This document shows, piece by piece, positions 44,706-54,198 of a DNA stretch of 64,000 nt; position 1 is the stretch's first letter, and each line of letters starts with the position of its first letter. The translations under genes were made by a program, and so were the position numbers. Source of the stretch: Brassica napus (lineage: Eukaryota; Streptophyta; Magnoliopsida; Brassicales; Brassicaceae). The stretch covers positions 14,320,009-14,384,008 of the forward strand of contig NC_063442.1 of NCBI RefSeq assembly GCF_020379485.1. The letters run 5' to 3'. The notes below the pieces were generated by a model. That model was not told the DNA's origin. It did not search any database and saw nothing but the letters and a program-made list of their open reading frames with translations.

Positions 44706-46610
44706 AAGAATCTACATATGTAATTACTTTCAAACTTAAAAAAGGAGGAAAAAGAACATATAATTTCAAAGCTGGTTTAGACTAGTACCAGTTCTAAATG
44801 TTGATATGAAATTATAAACTTAAACATATGGGTCAGTTAATATCATTAGTCGATTATTATATAACTTACACACAAATAAATAATTTTCCTGACTTTTATC
44901 AGTTTGGAATTTTGTTGGAACTCATATCTAATTTATGTCTTATTGAATCAAAATAATCATGGTGCTGTGTTTAAACAATGCACCATTTTTTGCAAAACAA
45001 AATTGCACAAGGTGATAGTTGTTTTGTTATGCTTTAAATGTATTTGGGTTATTGTTTTCAACTTCATAATCAACACAAAATGTAATAATATTCATGGTAC
45101 GTTATTGGTTCAGATTGGATTTTTGGTAAATAATGAAGTGATATCGTTGTCTCGATGTTGAAAGTCGACGGAGAGCCGGCCCTTGGGCCAAGCCAAAGAA
45201 GCAGTGGCTTCCAGCCGTTAGAATAATTTCAGCCACAATTTTATAAAACTTTCCCTTAGTTGGTAAGTTCAGAAAGTTATAGACTTTATTGGCTAAACCA
45301 GGGTTCCAAACACTATATAAGCGGCCAATTTTTTTTTAATTTGCTTATGGTCCTGGATTTTCTAGGACCAGCTCTGCATGGACAAACATGGAATCCTCAA
45401 TTGAGATGAAATTATTGAAATGTAACTCATTAGAAAAAAGAAGCTTTTAAAAGCTAACGAGCTCATTTGAGAGTATGATAGATGATACAGATTATTCACT
45501 ACTTTCTTTTGAAATATTAGTATTTTGGTGTGTCGAATTTTTGTGTTGAGAGGTGGATCTATGAAGCGAGAAAGAATAAAAAATGTTAATTACTTTCTTA
45601 ACAACTGAATTTAGTATTTCATTTTTGTATGCATATAGTGTTCATGTAAATAAATATATCAATCGAATGGTGTCATTGAGGCTGTGGAATTGCCTAGAAA
45701 GTTATGGTCTAATGGTGATGGTTATAATTATATTCCGACAATGTTGTTCTATTCCCAACACTTTTTGTTCTTTCTCTTCCTTTCTCTTTCGGATCAATGC
45801 AAAATTCACGTTTTTTAATTCGTGATATTAGACCAAGAAAAATGAATATAAATATTTTTAAAAAAATTAATATAAAATTGAATTATTAATTTATAATTAT
45901 TATTTATGATAAAATAAGAATCTACATCTGTAACTATTTTCAAATTTGAAAAGAAAAAGAAAAAAGTTTCAAAGCTGGCTTGGATCTGTACCAGTTCTAA
46001 AAGTTGATATGTTAATATGAAATTATAAACGTAAACATATGGTCCAGTTAATATCATTTATTGATTATTATATAGCTTACACACGAATAAGAAAATTTCC
46101 TGACTTTCATCAGTTTAAAATTTCATTGGAACAGATATCTAATATATCTTATTGCATCAAAATAATAAGTGTGTTGTGTTTACACAATGCACTATTTTTG
46201 TAAAAAGAAAAAAGAAATTACAGATGATAGTGTTTTTAGGTGATAGTTTTTTAGGTGATAGTTGTTTTGTTACGCATAAGCTGGTTTAAATACATTTGTA
46301 TAATTATTGTTTTCAATTTCATAATCACCATAAAATATAAAAATATTCATAGTGTGTCATTGGTTCAGTAGGGATTTTCCGAATGGACGATATAGTTGTC
46401 TTGATGTTGAAAGACATGGACGAGCAGCATAGAATCTTTTGAAATGTGTCCTAGTAGAGAAGAAAGTTCTACAATTTAAGAAGATCATTTGAGAATACGA
46501 TGGATGAGAAAGATTTTTCACTACTTGGTTTTGAAATATTTATATTTATTATCTGGAGTTTTATATTAAGAGGAGTGTCTTTGAAGCGAGAAAGAATGAA
46601 ACATGTTCAG
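44706..46610. repeat. Older ~1.2-kb direct duplication inside unit 1
   Basis: 44706-45580 and about 45916-46610 share AAGAATCTACAT, TACCAGTTCTAAA, GTTTACACAATGCAC-like text, GTTATTGTTTTCAA and GAAGCGAGAAAGAAT in order. They are clearly more diverged than units 1 and 2. The duplication is therefore older, and it is itself copied in unit 2. Confidence 0.85.
45171..45376. mobile_element. hAT-type MITE, unit 1 copy
   Basis: The ends GAGAGCCGGCCC and the inverse of CAGAGCTGGTCC match the hAT pattern. The right flank is CATGGACA; the left flank has lost three bases (GTCGACG). The intact version is in unit 2. Confidence 0.85.
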
Positions 46611-46828
46611 TGTTCATGATAATAAGTATTAGGACAATGAGAACTATATTAAGAAGCAAGTAGATTTCTACAAATTAGAACAATAAGAACTATATTAAAA
46701 AGCAAGTACATTATTTTATCATTATTGTAACCGGAAAGACGCAGATAAACAATACATAGCCAAGCAAAGAGAAGGACCGAAATAAAGAAAAAAGGCTAAT
46801 AAAAGCAAAGTTCTAGACCGTTGACAAA

Positions 46829-47114
46829 TCACTTCTCTTCTTCCTCGAAAGCAGTAACAGGGAAAGTACGTGACAGTCCCGTCGGATTAGCAAAAGTGAT
46901 CTTCGTTTGGTCTTGATCATTAACAAAGATCTCAGAGATCGTAGCCCAAAGCAGAAGCTCTTTGCTCTTGATCCCTGTAAGACTACGCATCCGACGGTTC
47001 TCCACGAACGCAGTGACCTCCGAGTCATACGACACGTTTCTTCCGATCGCCTTGAACCGATGCTGAACGTTCTTGTTAATCTTGATCCAGATATAACCGG
47101 TTGTTTTGTTGTGC
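46829..47114 (-). pseudogene. DUF538 gene, 5'-truncated duplicate
   Basis: The minus-strand frame matches the last 95 codons or so of the intact gene at 52755-53291, from HNKTTGYIWIKI to TFPVTAFEEEEK and the stop. It breaks off at 47114, exactly at the duplication junction. The first half of the protein, the start codon and the promoter are missing. What lies upstream is filler and the first exon of a CUL4 copy. Confidence 0.92.
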
Positions 47115-47246
47115 TTTAAATCTTGATCCAGAGTGGAGGCCGTTTTTGGACTTTTTCATGGGAGGAGGGGAAGAGTAAGAAGAGTCGGTGGTGGAGGCAG
47201 AAGAAGCGGCTGCGGGGCAAGTTGAGCGTTTGTTTGGAAGAGACAT
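47076..47246 (-). CDS. Chimeric 56-aa ORF: CUL4 N terminus joined out of frame to DUF538
   Basis: The duplicated CUL4 start at 47246 reads [20 protein letters not shown] through KKSKNGLHS (39 residues identical to CUL4). It then crosses the junction and continues GSRFKAQQNNRLYLDQD to a stop at 47076. The extra 17 residues come from filler and from DUF538 sequence in a different frame. The CUL4 leader and upstream DNA are present, so it may be transcribed. There is no reason to expect a cullin function. It is too short to be called a gene with confidence. Confidence 0.5.
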   Translation of the reverse strand: MSLPNKRSTCPAAASSASTTDSSYSSPPPMKKSKNGLHSGSRFKAQQNNRLYLDQD

Positions 47247-47278
47247 GAAAAATCGAGAGAGAGGTGAGGTGAAATCAA

Positions 47279-47308
47279 GAAGAAGAAGAAGAAGAAGAAG
47301 AAGAAGAC
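47279..47308. repeat. GAA microsatellite, duplicated copy
   Basis: Copy of the CUL4 leader repeat at 43850-43881, with changed unit number. Confidence 0.85.
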
Positions 47309-47490
47309 GAAGACGAAGGCTTGTCCCAATTTAAGCCTCGTAACCCTTTCTAGAAGCAAAAAAGAAATAAAAAACTTTTGTTCTCTCTCTCAAACCTACT
47401 CGAAATTCGCAAAATTAGACAGAGAAAAATGTATATTAATATATTTTAAAATTTCTGTGATGGAAAATAATTAATTTATACTATTATTTG

Positions 47491-47940
47491 GAAAAAAACA
47501 GTCAAATAAATATTGAACTTACACATTTTTGTCAAAAACAAAAATACGAACCTTTCGTCAATCCAAAAAACATATGAATATGTGTTGACTGAACAAAATT
47601 AGGTATAACTTCAGTCAACATTAAATTTAAGTTAACCGACATTTACTTTGTTAACGGAAATCAAACGATGTCGTTTTGCTAAAATATAAAAAAATTGGTT
47701 AAATGAAATTTAATGTTGACTAAAGTTATAACTAATTTGGTTCAGTCAACACAACTTCATATGTCATTTGACTTTTGCTAAAAAAATAAATGTTGGTTAA
47801 ATGAAATTTAATGTTGACTAAAGTTATAACTAATTTGGTTCAGTCAACACAACTTAACTTCATATGTTTTTGGATAACGAAGAGTTCGTGTTTTTTTTTG
47901 CCAAAGTGTTAAGTTCAGTATTTATTTAACTGTTTTCTCC
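47491..47940. mobile_element. Foldback MULE, internally rearranged copy in unit 2
   Basis: Same ends and same TATTATTTG flanks as 44063-44687, but only 450 bp. The centre is deleted, and a short block (TTGGTTAAATGAAATTTAAT to CACAACTT) is now in tandem. Long inverted repeats are prone to such deletion. Confidence 0.85.
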
Positions 47941-47960
47941 TATTATTTGTGACAATATAA

Positions 47961-48212
47961 GGGCATCCACAATGAGAGCTCTTAAGAGAATCCTTAGAGG
48001 GTGTGGAGCCAACTTTCTTAGAGTATGTGCAAAAAAAGAATCATTAAAATCCTTTGGTAAGGATTGATACTTACACTGTTCACGGGTCTCATTGACTACA
48101 TGGCGGCCTGTGAATAGTCATCTTTTTTTTTTTTTAAATCCAAAATATCCATGATTAATCTGAAATGCCTTTGTGCTAAGGACTCCAATGAGTCTCACCA
48201 TTACGCATGGTC
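47961..48212. mobile_element. Tourist-like MITE with empty site in unit 1
   Basis: GGGCATCCACAATGAGAGCT at the left and the inverse of GACCATGCGTAATGGTGAGA at the right, with TAA on both sides (47958-47960 and 48213-48215). Unit 1 reads straight through at 44702-44712 with a single TAA. The insertion is therefore later than the tandem duplication. Confidence 0.93.
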
Positions 48213-48679
48213 TAAGAATCTACATATGTAATTACTTTCAAACTTAAAAAAGGAGGAAAAAAAACAGAATTTCAAAGCTGGTTTAGACTAGTACCAGTTC
48301 TAAATGTTGATATGAAATTATAAACTTAAACATATGGGTCAGTTAATATCATTAGTCAATTATTATATAACTTACACACAAATAAATAATTTTCCTGACT
48401 TTTATCAGTTTGGAATTTTGTTGGAACTCATATCTAATTTATGTCTTATTGAATCAAAATAATCATGGTGCTGTGTTTAAACAATGCACCATTTTTTGCA
48501 AAACAAAATTGCACAAGGTGATAGTTGTTTTGTTATGCTTTAAATGTATTTGGGTTATTGTTTTCAACTTCATAATCAACACAAAATGTAATAATATTCA
48601 TGGTACGTTATTGGTTCAGATTGGATTTTTGGTAAATAATGAAGTGATATCGTTGTCTCGATGTTGAAAGTCATGGACG

Positions 48680-48897
48680 GAGAGTCGGCCCTTGGGCCAA
48701 GCCAAAGAAGCAGTGGCTTCCGGCCGTTTAATTATAAGAATAATTTCGGCTACAATTTTATAAAACTTTCCCTTAGTCTAGTGGTAAGTTCAGAAAGTTA
48801 TAGACTTTATTGGCTAAACCAGGGTTCCAAATACTATATAAGCGGCCAATTTTTTTTTAGTTTGCTTCTGGTCCTGGATTTTCTAGGACCGGCTCTG
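48680..48897. mobile_element. hAT-type MITE, perfect 8-bp target duplication
   Basis: CATGGACG flanks both ends (48672-48679 and 48898-48905). The ends are GAGAGTCGGCCC and the inverse of CAGAGCCGGTCC. The empty site survives as one CATGGACG in the older repeat copy near 46420. Insertion therefore followed the 1.2-kb duplication but preceded the large one. Confidence 0.93.
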
Positions 48898-49909
48898 CAT
48901 GGACGAACATGGAATCCTCGATGGAGATGAAATTATTGAAATGTAACTCATTAGAGGAAAGAAGCTTTTAAAAGCTAACGAGATCATTTGAGAGTATATA
49001 GATGATACAAGATTATTCACTACTTTCTTTTGAAATATTAGTATTTTGGTGTGTCGAGTTTTTGTGTTGAGAGGTGGTCTATGAAGCGAGAAAGAATAAA
49101 AAATGTTAATTACTTTCTTAACAACTGAATTTAGTATTTCATTTTTGTATGCATATAGTGTTCATGTAAATAGATATATCAATCGAATGGTGTCATTGAG
49201 GCTGTGGAATTGCCTAGAAAGTTATGGTCTAATGGTGATGGTTATAATTATATTCCCACAATGTTGTTCTATTCCCAACTTTATTTGTTCTTTCTCTTCC
49301 TCTCTCTTTCGAATCAATGCAAAATTCACGTTTTTTAATTCGTGATATTAGACCAAGAAAAATGAATATAAATATTTTTTTAAAAAAATAATATAAAATT
49401 GAATTATTAATTTATAATTATTATTTGTGATAAATTTGTGATAAAATAAGAATCTACATCTGTAACTATTTTCAAATTTGAAAAAAGAAAAAGAAAAAAG
49501 TTTCAAAGCTGGCTTGGATCTGTACCAGTTCTAAAACTTGATATGTTAATATGAAATTATAAACGTAAACATATGGTCCAGTTAATATAATTTATTGATT
49601 ATTATATAGCTTACACACGAATAAGAAAATTTCCTGACTTTCATCAGTTTAAAATTTCATTGGAACAGATATCTAATATATCTTTTTGCAAAATTGACCT
49701 ACAACTTAAAGTCAAACACAAAATTAACCTCCACTTTTTTTGAAAATTGGTTTTGCCCTATTCACCCCACAAATTCATATAATTTACGAAAATACCATTA
49801 ATTGTTTTTTTTCTTTTCGAAAATGACATTTTTACTCTCTCACCCTCATCATCTTAAAGTAATTACAAGATTGCCATTGTCATCAATACCACAACCACCA
49901 CTTGATATG

Positions 49910-50940
49910 GAAGAAAATTTTGTCAGAAGACTTCCAGGAAGTCCAGACGACTTTCAGGAAGTTCAGACGACTTTGTCAGAAGACTTTTAGGAAGTTCAGA
50001 CGACTTCCAGATGACTTTACAGGAAGTCCAGACAACTTTTAGGAAGTCCAGACGACTTCCAGGAAGTCCAGACGACTTTGTCAGAAGATTTCCAAGAAGT
50101 CCAGACGACTTCCAGACGACTTCCAGACGACTAACAGGTTAGTCGTCCCAAAAGTCTTCCAGATCTGAAAAACCTGCATATTAAATCCAGATCTGAAAAA
50201 CCTGCATATCCAAAAACGTTCAAATGGCTTAAAAAGATAGATTAGTAAGAAAGACATGAGACAAAACTGAAAAATTCATATAAAGTTTGGTGTTTTCAAG
50301 TCAAAGAGATTAGAGTGGGTTTGGAGAGTTTTAGTTTGGGAAAAAAGTAAGAACTTTATACAACAAGAAGTTACCAAATGAAGAAAAATCAGACATAAGA
50401 ACTTACCAAAACGCTCAGATCTATTATGAAAGGGAGACTTCGTCAGAAGACTTCGTCAGAAGACTTCCATGAAGTCCAGATGACTTCCAGGAAGTCAAGA
50501 CGACTTCCTGGAAGTCCAGACGACTTCCTGGAAGTCCAGACGACTTTGTCAGAAGACTTCCAAGAAGTCCAGACGACTTCCAGACGACTTCCAAACGACT
50601 AACAGGTAAGTCGTCCCAGAAGTCTTCCAGATCTGAAAAACCTGCATATCAAATCCAGATCTGAAAAACCTGCATATCCAAAAACGTTCAAATGACTTAA
50701 AAATAGAGAAAACGAGTGGAAGATTAGATAAATCTACATTTATAGAACACACAAAAATACATATCTAAAATTAATATATCTACCTTTAAATTAGTGGAAG
50801 ATGAGTACCATTTGATTAAAAACCTGCAAAAGAGATAGATTAGTAAGAAATATATGAGACAAAACTGAAAAAATTATATAAAGTTTGGTGTTTTCAAGTC
50901 AAAGAGATTAGAGAGAGGTTGGAGAGTTTTAGAATGATGA
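49910..50940. repeat. Direct repeat of GACGACTTCC arrays plus GATCTGAAAAACCTGCATAT blocks
   Basis: Two large copies (about 49910-50340 and 50430-50940) each contain a run of AGACGACTTCC/AGGAAGTCC words. Each then has two GATCTGAAAAACCTGCATAT segments and TAAAGTTTGGTGTTTTCAAG. The copies have diverged slightly. Confidence 0.8.
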
Positions 50941-51044
50941 ACATTACATTTTTGTTGCAGCCATTTGAGAGGAGGAAAGAGAATGTGTAAATTTTTCTTT
51001 ATATAAGGAGACAAAAAATCCAATTAGGTTAAATATTTTTGACT

Positions 51045-51325
51045 CAGACGACTTACATTTCAGTCGTCTGGTGAAGAAATTAAAACAGACGACTTACATG
51101 TAAGTCGTCCAGAAGAGTTTAATATTTTTAGCGGGAAATTAAAATTTTTAGCGGGAAACTAAAATAGAAGACTTTCCAGACGAGTTACAAGTAAGTCGTC
51201 TGGTTTAAATTATTTAAGCGGGAAAATATTTTTTTAAAAAAATTTTAGGCGGGAATATTTGGACGACTTACATGTAAGTCGTCTGTTTTAATTTCTTCAC
51301 CAGACGACTGAAATGTAAGTCGTCT
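51045..51325. repeat. 65-bp perfect inverted repeat, ~150-base loop
   Basis: 51045-51110 (beginning CAGACGACTTACATTTCAGT) is inverted exactly at 51261-51325. Each arm itself contains smaller palindromes of GACGACTTACATGTAAGTCG type. The loop holds GCGGGAAA repeats and another such palindrome. Confidence 0.92.
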
Positions 51326-52754
51326 AGACCCTAAACATAACCCCTAAACTAGCTTTTATATGTCCGGTAAATGATCTGGTTAGGTTAAAACGTACATTGG
51401 TAAAATTAAAGGTTCGGTACGATGTGGACGACTGAAATATACATCGTCCGAGTAAATTATTCAACAGACGACTGAAATATAAGTCGTCCACACCCTAAAC
51501 ATAACCCCTAAACTCAATTATCTAATTAAACACTTCATAAAATCAAATCAAACTTGAAAAGTGTTTACTATACACAGAAATAAACACATATAGGTGAAAA
51601 CTAATTTTTGAAAAAAACATTTTAGTTTTCCAAAATCTAACCCTAACAATACATACAATACTACAACATATGTTTGCCAAACTCCTAAACCAAAGTATTT
51701 CATGATTCACTACTTCCACTCATCTATCTTCAAAACAAATCAATTTTATCATATCTTAATTTATATCACTTAAAACTGTTTATAATTACTTGATTTTTAT
51801 TTTTCACGCATCAAAATATTTTTTTACGAGATTTATAAATTATTTTTAAAATAAACTGGTACCAGACGAGTTACACTTCAGTCGTCCAGACGACTTCCAA
51901 CATCTCAGACGACTCAGACGATTTACTGGGGCTATATTCGTAAAAATGGTTTCTGTTTTTTTGTTTGGTCACAAAGAGCTAAGCTGTAATTTCACTAGGC
52001 TTTTAGGTTAGTTTTGCATTTGATTCAAGTTTGGGTATAGGTTTGGGGTTAAAATCAAGTTGTGGGTTAGTTTTGGCAAAAACCCCAATAATAATTGTGT
52101 TGTGTTTACACAATGCACTATTTTTGTAAAAAGAAAAAAGAAATTACAGATGATAGTGTTTTTGGGTGATAGTTTTTTAGGTGATAGTTGTTTTGTTACG
52201 CATAAGCTGGTTTAAATATATTTGTATAGTTATTGTTTTCAATTTCATAATCACCATAAAATATAAAAATATTCATAGTGTGTCATTGGTTCAGTAGGGA
52301 TTTTCCGAATGGACGATATAGTTGTCTTGATGTTGAAAGACATGGACGAGCAGCATATAATCTTTTGAAATGTGTCCTAGTAGAGAAGAAAGTTCTACAA
52401 TTTAAGAAGATCATTTGAGAATATGATGGATGAGAAAGATTTTTCACTACTTGGTTTTGAAATATTTATATTTATTATCTGGAGTTTTATATTAAGAGGA
52501 GTGTCTTTGAAGCGAGAAAGAATGAAACATGTTCAGTGTTCATGATAATAAGTATTAGGACAATGAGAACTATATTAAGAAGCAAGTAGATTTCTACAAA
52601 TTAGAACAATAAGAACTATATTAAAAAGCAAGTACATTATTTTATCATTATTGTAACCGGAAAGACGCAGATAAACAATACATAGCCAAGCAAAGAGAAG
52701 GAACGAAATAAAGAAAAAAGGCTAATAAAAGCAAAGTTCTAGACCGTTGACAAA

Positions 52755-53291
52755 TCACTTCTCTTCTTCCTCGAAAGCAGTAACAGGGAAAGTACGTGAC
52801 AGTCCCGTCGGATTAGCAAAAGTGATCTTCGTTTGGTCTTGATCATTAACAAAGATCTCAGAGATCGTAGCCCAAAGCAGAAGCTCTTTGCTCTTGATCC
52901 CTGTAAGACTACGCATCCGACGGTTCTCCACGAACGCAGTGACCTCCGAGTCATACGACACGTTTCTTCCGATCGCCTTGAACCGATGCTGAACGTTCTT
53001 GTTAATCTTGATCCAGATATAACCGGTTGTTTTGTTGTGACCGATCTCTGTCATGTTGTCCAGAGGGAGGAGTCCTTTGGGAAGATTCATGGTCGATAAG
53101 ATCTCGTTTGCTTTTTGCTTGCAGGTTGATCCTCCATTGAAGATCTCAGCTCCTTGTCTTTGATCTGGTTTGGTTTCTAGAGACGACATTAGATTGGTTT
53201 GATGCGATGAGGGTCTGTGATTATGGGAATCGTTGGTGAGTTTTTTATATACGTCTTTAGGTTTGTGACTTTGTGAGACATTTTTGGACAT
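52755..53291 (-). CDS. DUF538 domain protein, 178 aa, intact
   Basis: This is a single-exon gene starting at 53291 (MSKNVSQSHKPKDVYKK). After a polar N-terminal part of about 55 residues, the DUF538 domain begins KQKANEILSTMNLPKGLLPL. It continues with TGYIWIKI, VQHRFKAIGRNVSYDSEVTA, KSKELLLWATISEIFV and ITFANPTGLSRTFPVTAF, ending in EEEEK. The family is plant-specific, small and soluble; a lipid-binding barrel fold has been proposed, and the exact role is unclear. Unlike many members it shows no signal peptide. The gene lies between CUL4 and KAT1, as does At5g46230 by memory. It supplied the truncated copy at 46829-47114. Confidence 0.9.
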   Translation of the reverse strand: MSKNVSQSHKPKDVYKKLTNDSHNHRPSSHQTNLMSSLETKPDQRQGAEIFNGGSTCKQKANEILSTMNLPKGLLPLDNMTEIGHNKTTGYIWIKINKNVQHRFKAIGRNVSYDSEVTAFVENRRMRSLTGIKSKELLLWATISEIFVNDQDQTKITFANPTGLSRTFPVTAFEEEEK

Positions 53292-54198
53292 GTGAAGTTA
53301 CGAAGTTGGGCTTGTAGAAGTGTAGGAACAAGGGCGCAGACGAGGGTATAATAGGAATAACAGAAAAGAAGATGAGTAGGTTAAGCAACAGATGTGCGTA
53401 CTGCGTAGGTGGGACGCATGCACTTCGTGTTCGTGGAATATATATTCAGTTTTGTCTTTTTCAACTCGTGAAATAATTATTCTTACTAAACTAAGACAGT
53501 TAGATATTTTGAGGAGTTTCAGTAAGCAACTATATATATTGAAAGATGCGTCGTATCTGACGCAGATTAACATCTTGCAATATTAGAATTAGACTTTTGT
53601 CTTAATGGCTTTTCACTTGCAATGTTGTAGCTAGTACATGATTCAATCAAATGCTGCCATGCTGGGTAAGGTCCGTGACCAAAATCTAAAAAGACACACT
53701 ATAATAATATGTACGTAACAGAAGTTTTAACTAGTCTATAGATTTATACAGGTTCTAACTTTTGTTGGTGGCCTAAAAACACGCTCTAAATTACTGGAAA
53801 TCAAATGTTTCCCAACAATTGTGTAGCATGTTTGGAATACGTTGATGTATACAAACGTGAAAGAGAACAGCAAAGCTACCATTCATTAATTAAGGTTGTG
53901 GTCTTCATCTTCTTTTTTTTAATATTTTTAAAAAAGGTTTTTGACCATAGAAAAATTAGGGATGGTTATTTTTCATTGATTTTTTGTACAGTGGTTTAAG
54001 AAAAGATGAAGCAACAAAAAATTATTCATTGCACTACTTTATTTCGACTTTCTCATTTTTCAAGTTTTTTGTTATTAAATTATATATCATATAACCTCTA
54101 ACAATGTAATTCTATGAAACCGAGTAAGAATACACTGCTGCCGATATACATACATTGCTGTAACGAAGGAAGGCTAGTCTCAGTTACTACCTCCAAAC
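53292..54198. other. Spacer between DUF538 and KAT1
   Basis: The left part would be the DUF538 promoter (minus strand); the right part would be the KAT1 3' UTR. No gene or TIR was recognised. Confidence 0.5.

Larger units (their letters stand above)
43702..47114. repeat. Tandem segmental duplication, unit 1
   Basis: Runs from CUL4 codons 1-39 through the intergenic DNA to the 3' part of a DUF538 gene copy. Unit 2 (47130 to about 53040) repeats it with only scattered differences. The last 286 bases, in DUF538, look identical between units. Unit 2 is longer because of two later insertions. Confidence 0.92.
49685..52087. mobile_element. 2.4-kb TIR element (MULE-like) rich in GACGACTT palindromes
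   Basis: Unit 1 runs from ATCTAATATATCTTATTGC to AATAATAAG without this DNA. The left end TTTTTGCAAAATTGACC and the inverse of the right end GGGGTTTTTGCCAAAACTAA are similar. The left flank has lost about 25 bases compared with unit 1, so no target duplication remains. The interior holds arrays of GACGACTTCC/GGAAGTC words, a ~480-bp direct repeat and a 65-bp perfect inverted repeat. No transposase is seen. Confidence 0.85.
47130..53040. repeat. Tandem segmental duplication, unit 2 (enlarged)
   Basis: Corresponds to 43702-47114. It differs by a shortened foldback MULE, an added 252-bp MITE (47961-48212) and an added 2.4-kb element (about 49685-52087). It passes without a break into the intact DUF538 gene. 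Confidence 0.92.

Noticed and set aside
48720..48835. tRNA gene or SINE from TAGTCTAGTGGTAAG and GGGTTCCAAAT boxes
   Set aside because: No cloverleaf forms, and the unit is bounded by hAT ends with an 8-bp duplication, so it is part of a MITE.
49910..50660. Regular repeated words resembling a CRISPR-like array
   Set aside because: This is plant nuclear DNA, unit length and spacing vary, both orientations occur, and the array lies inside a TIR transposon.
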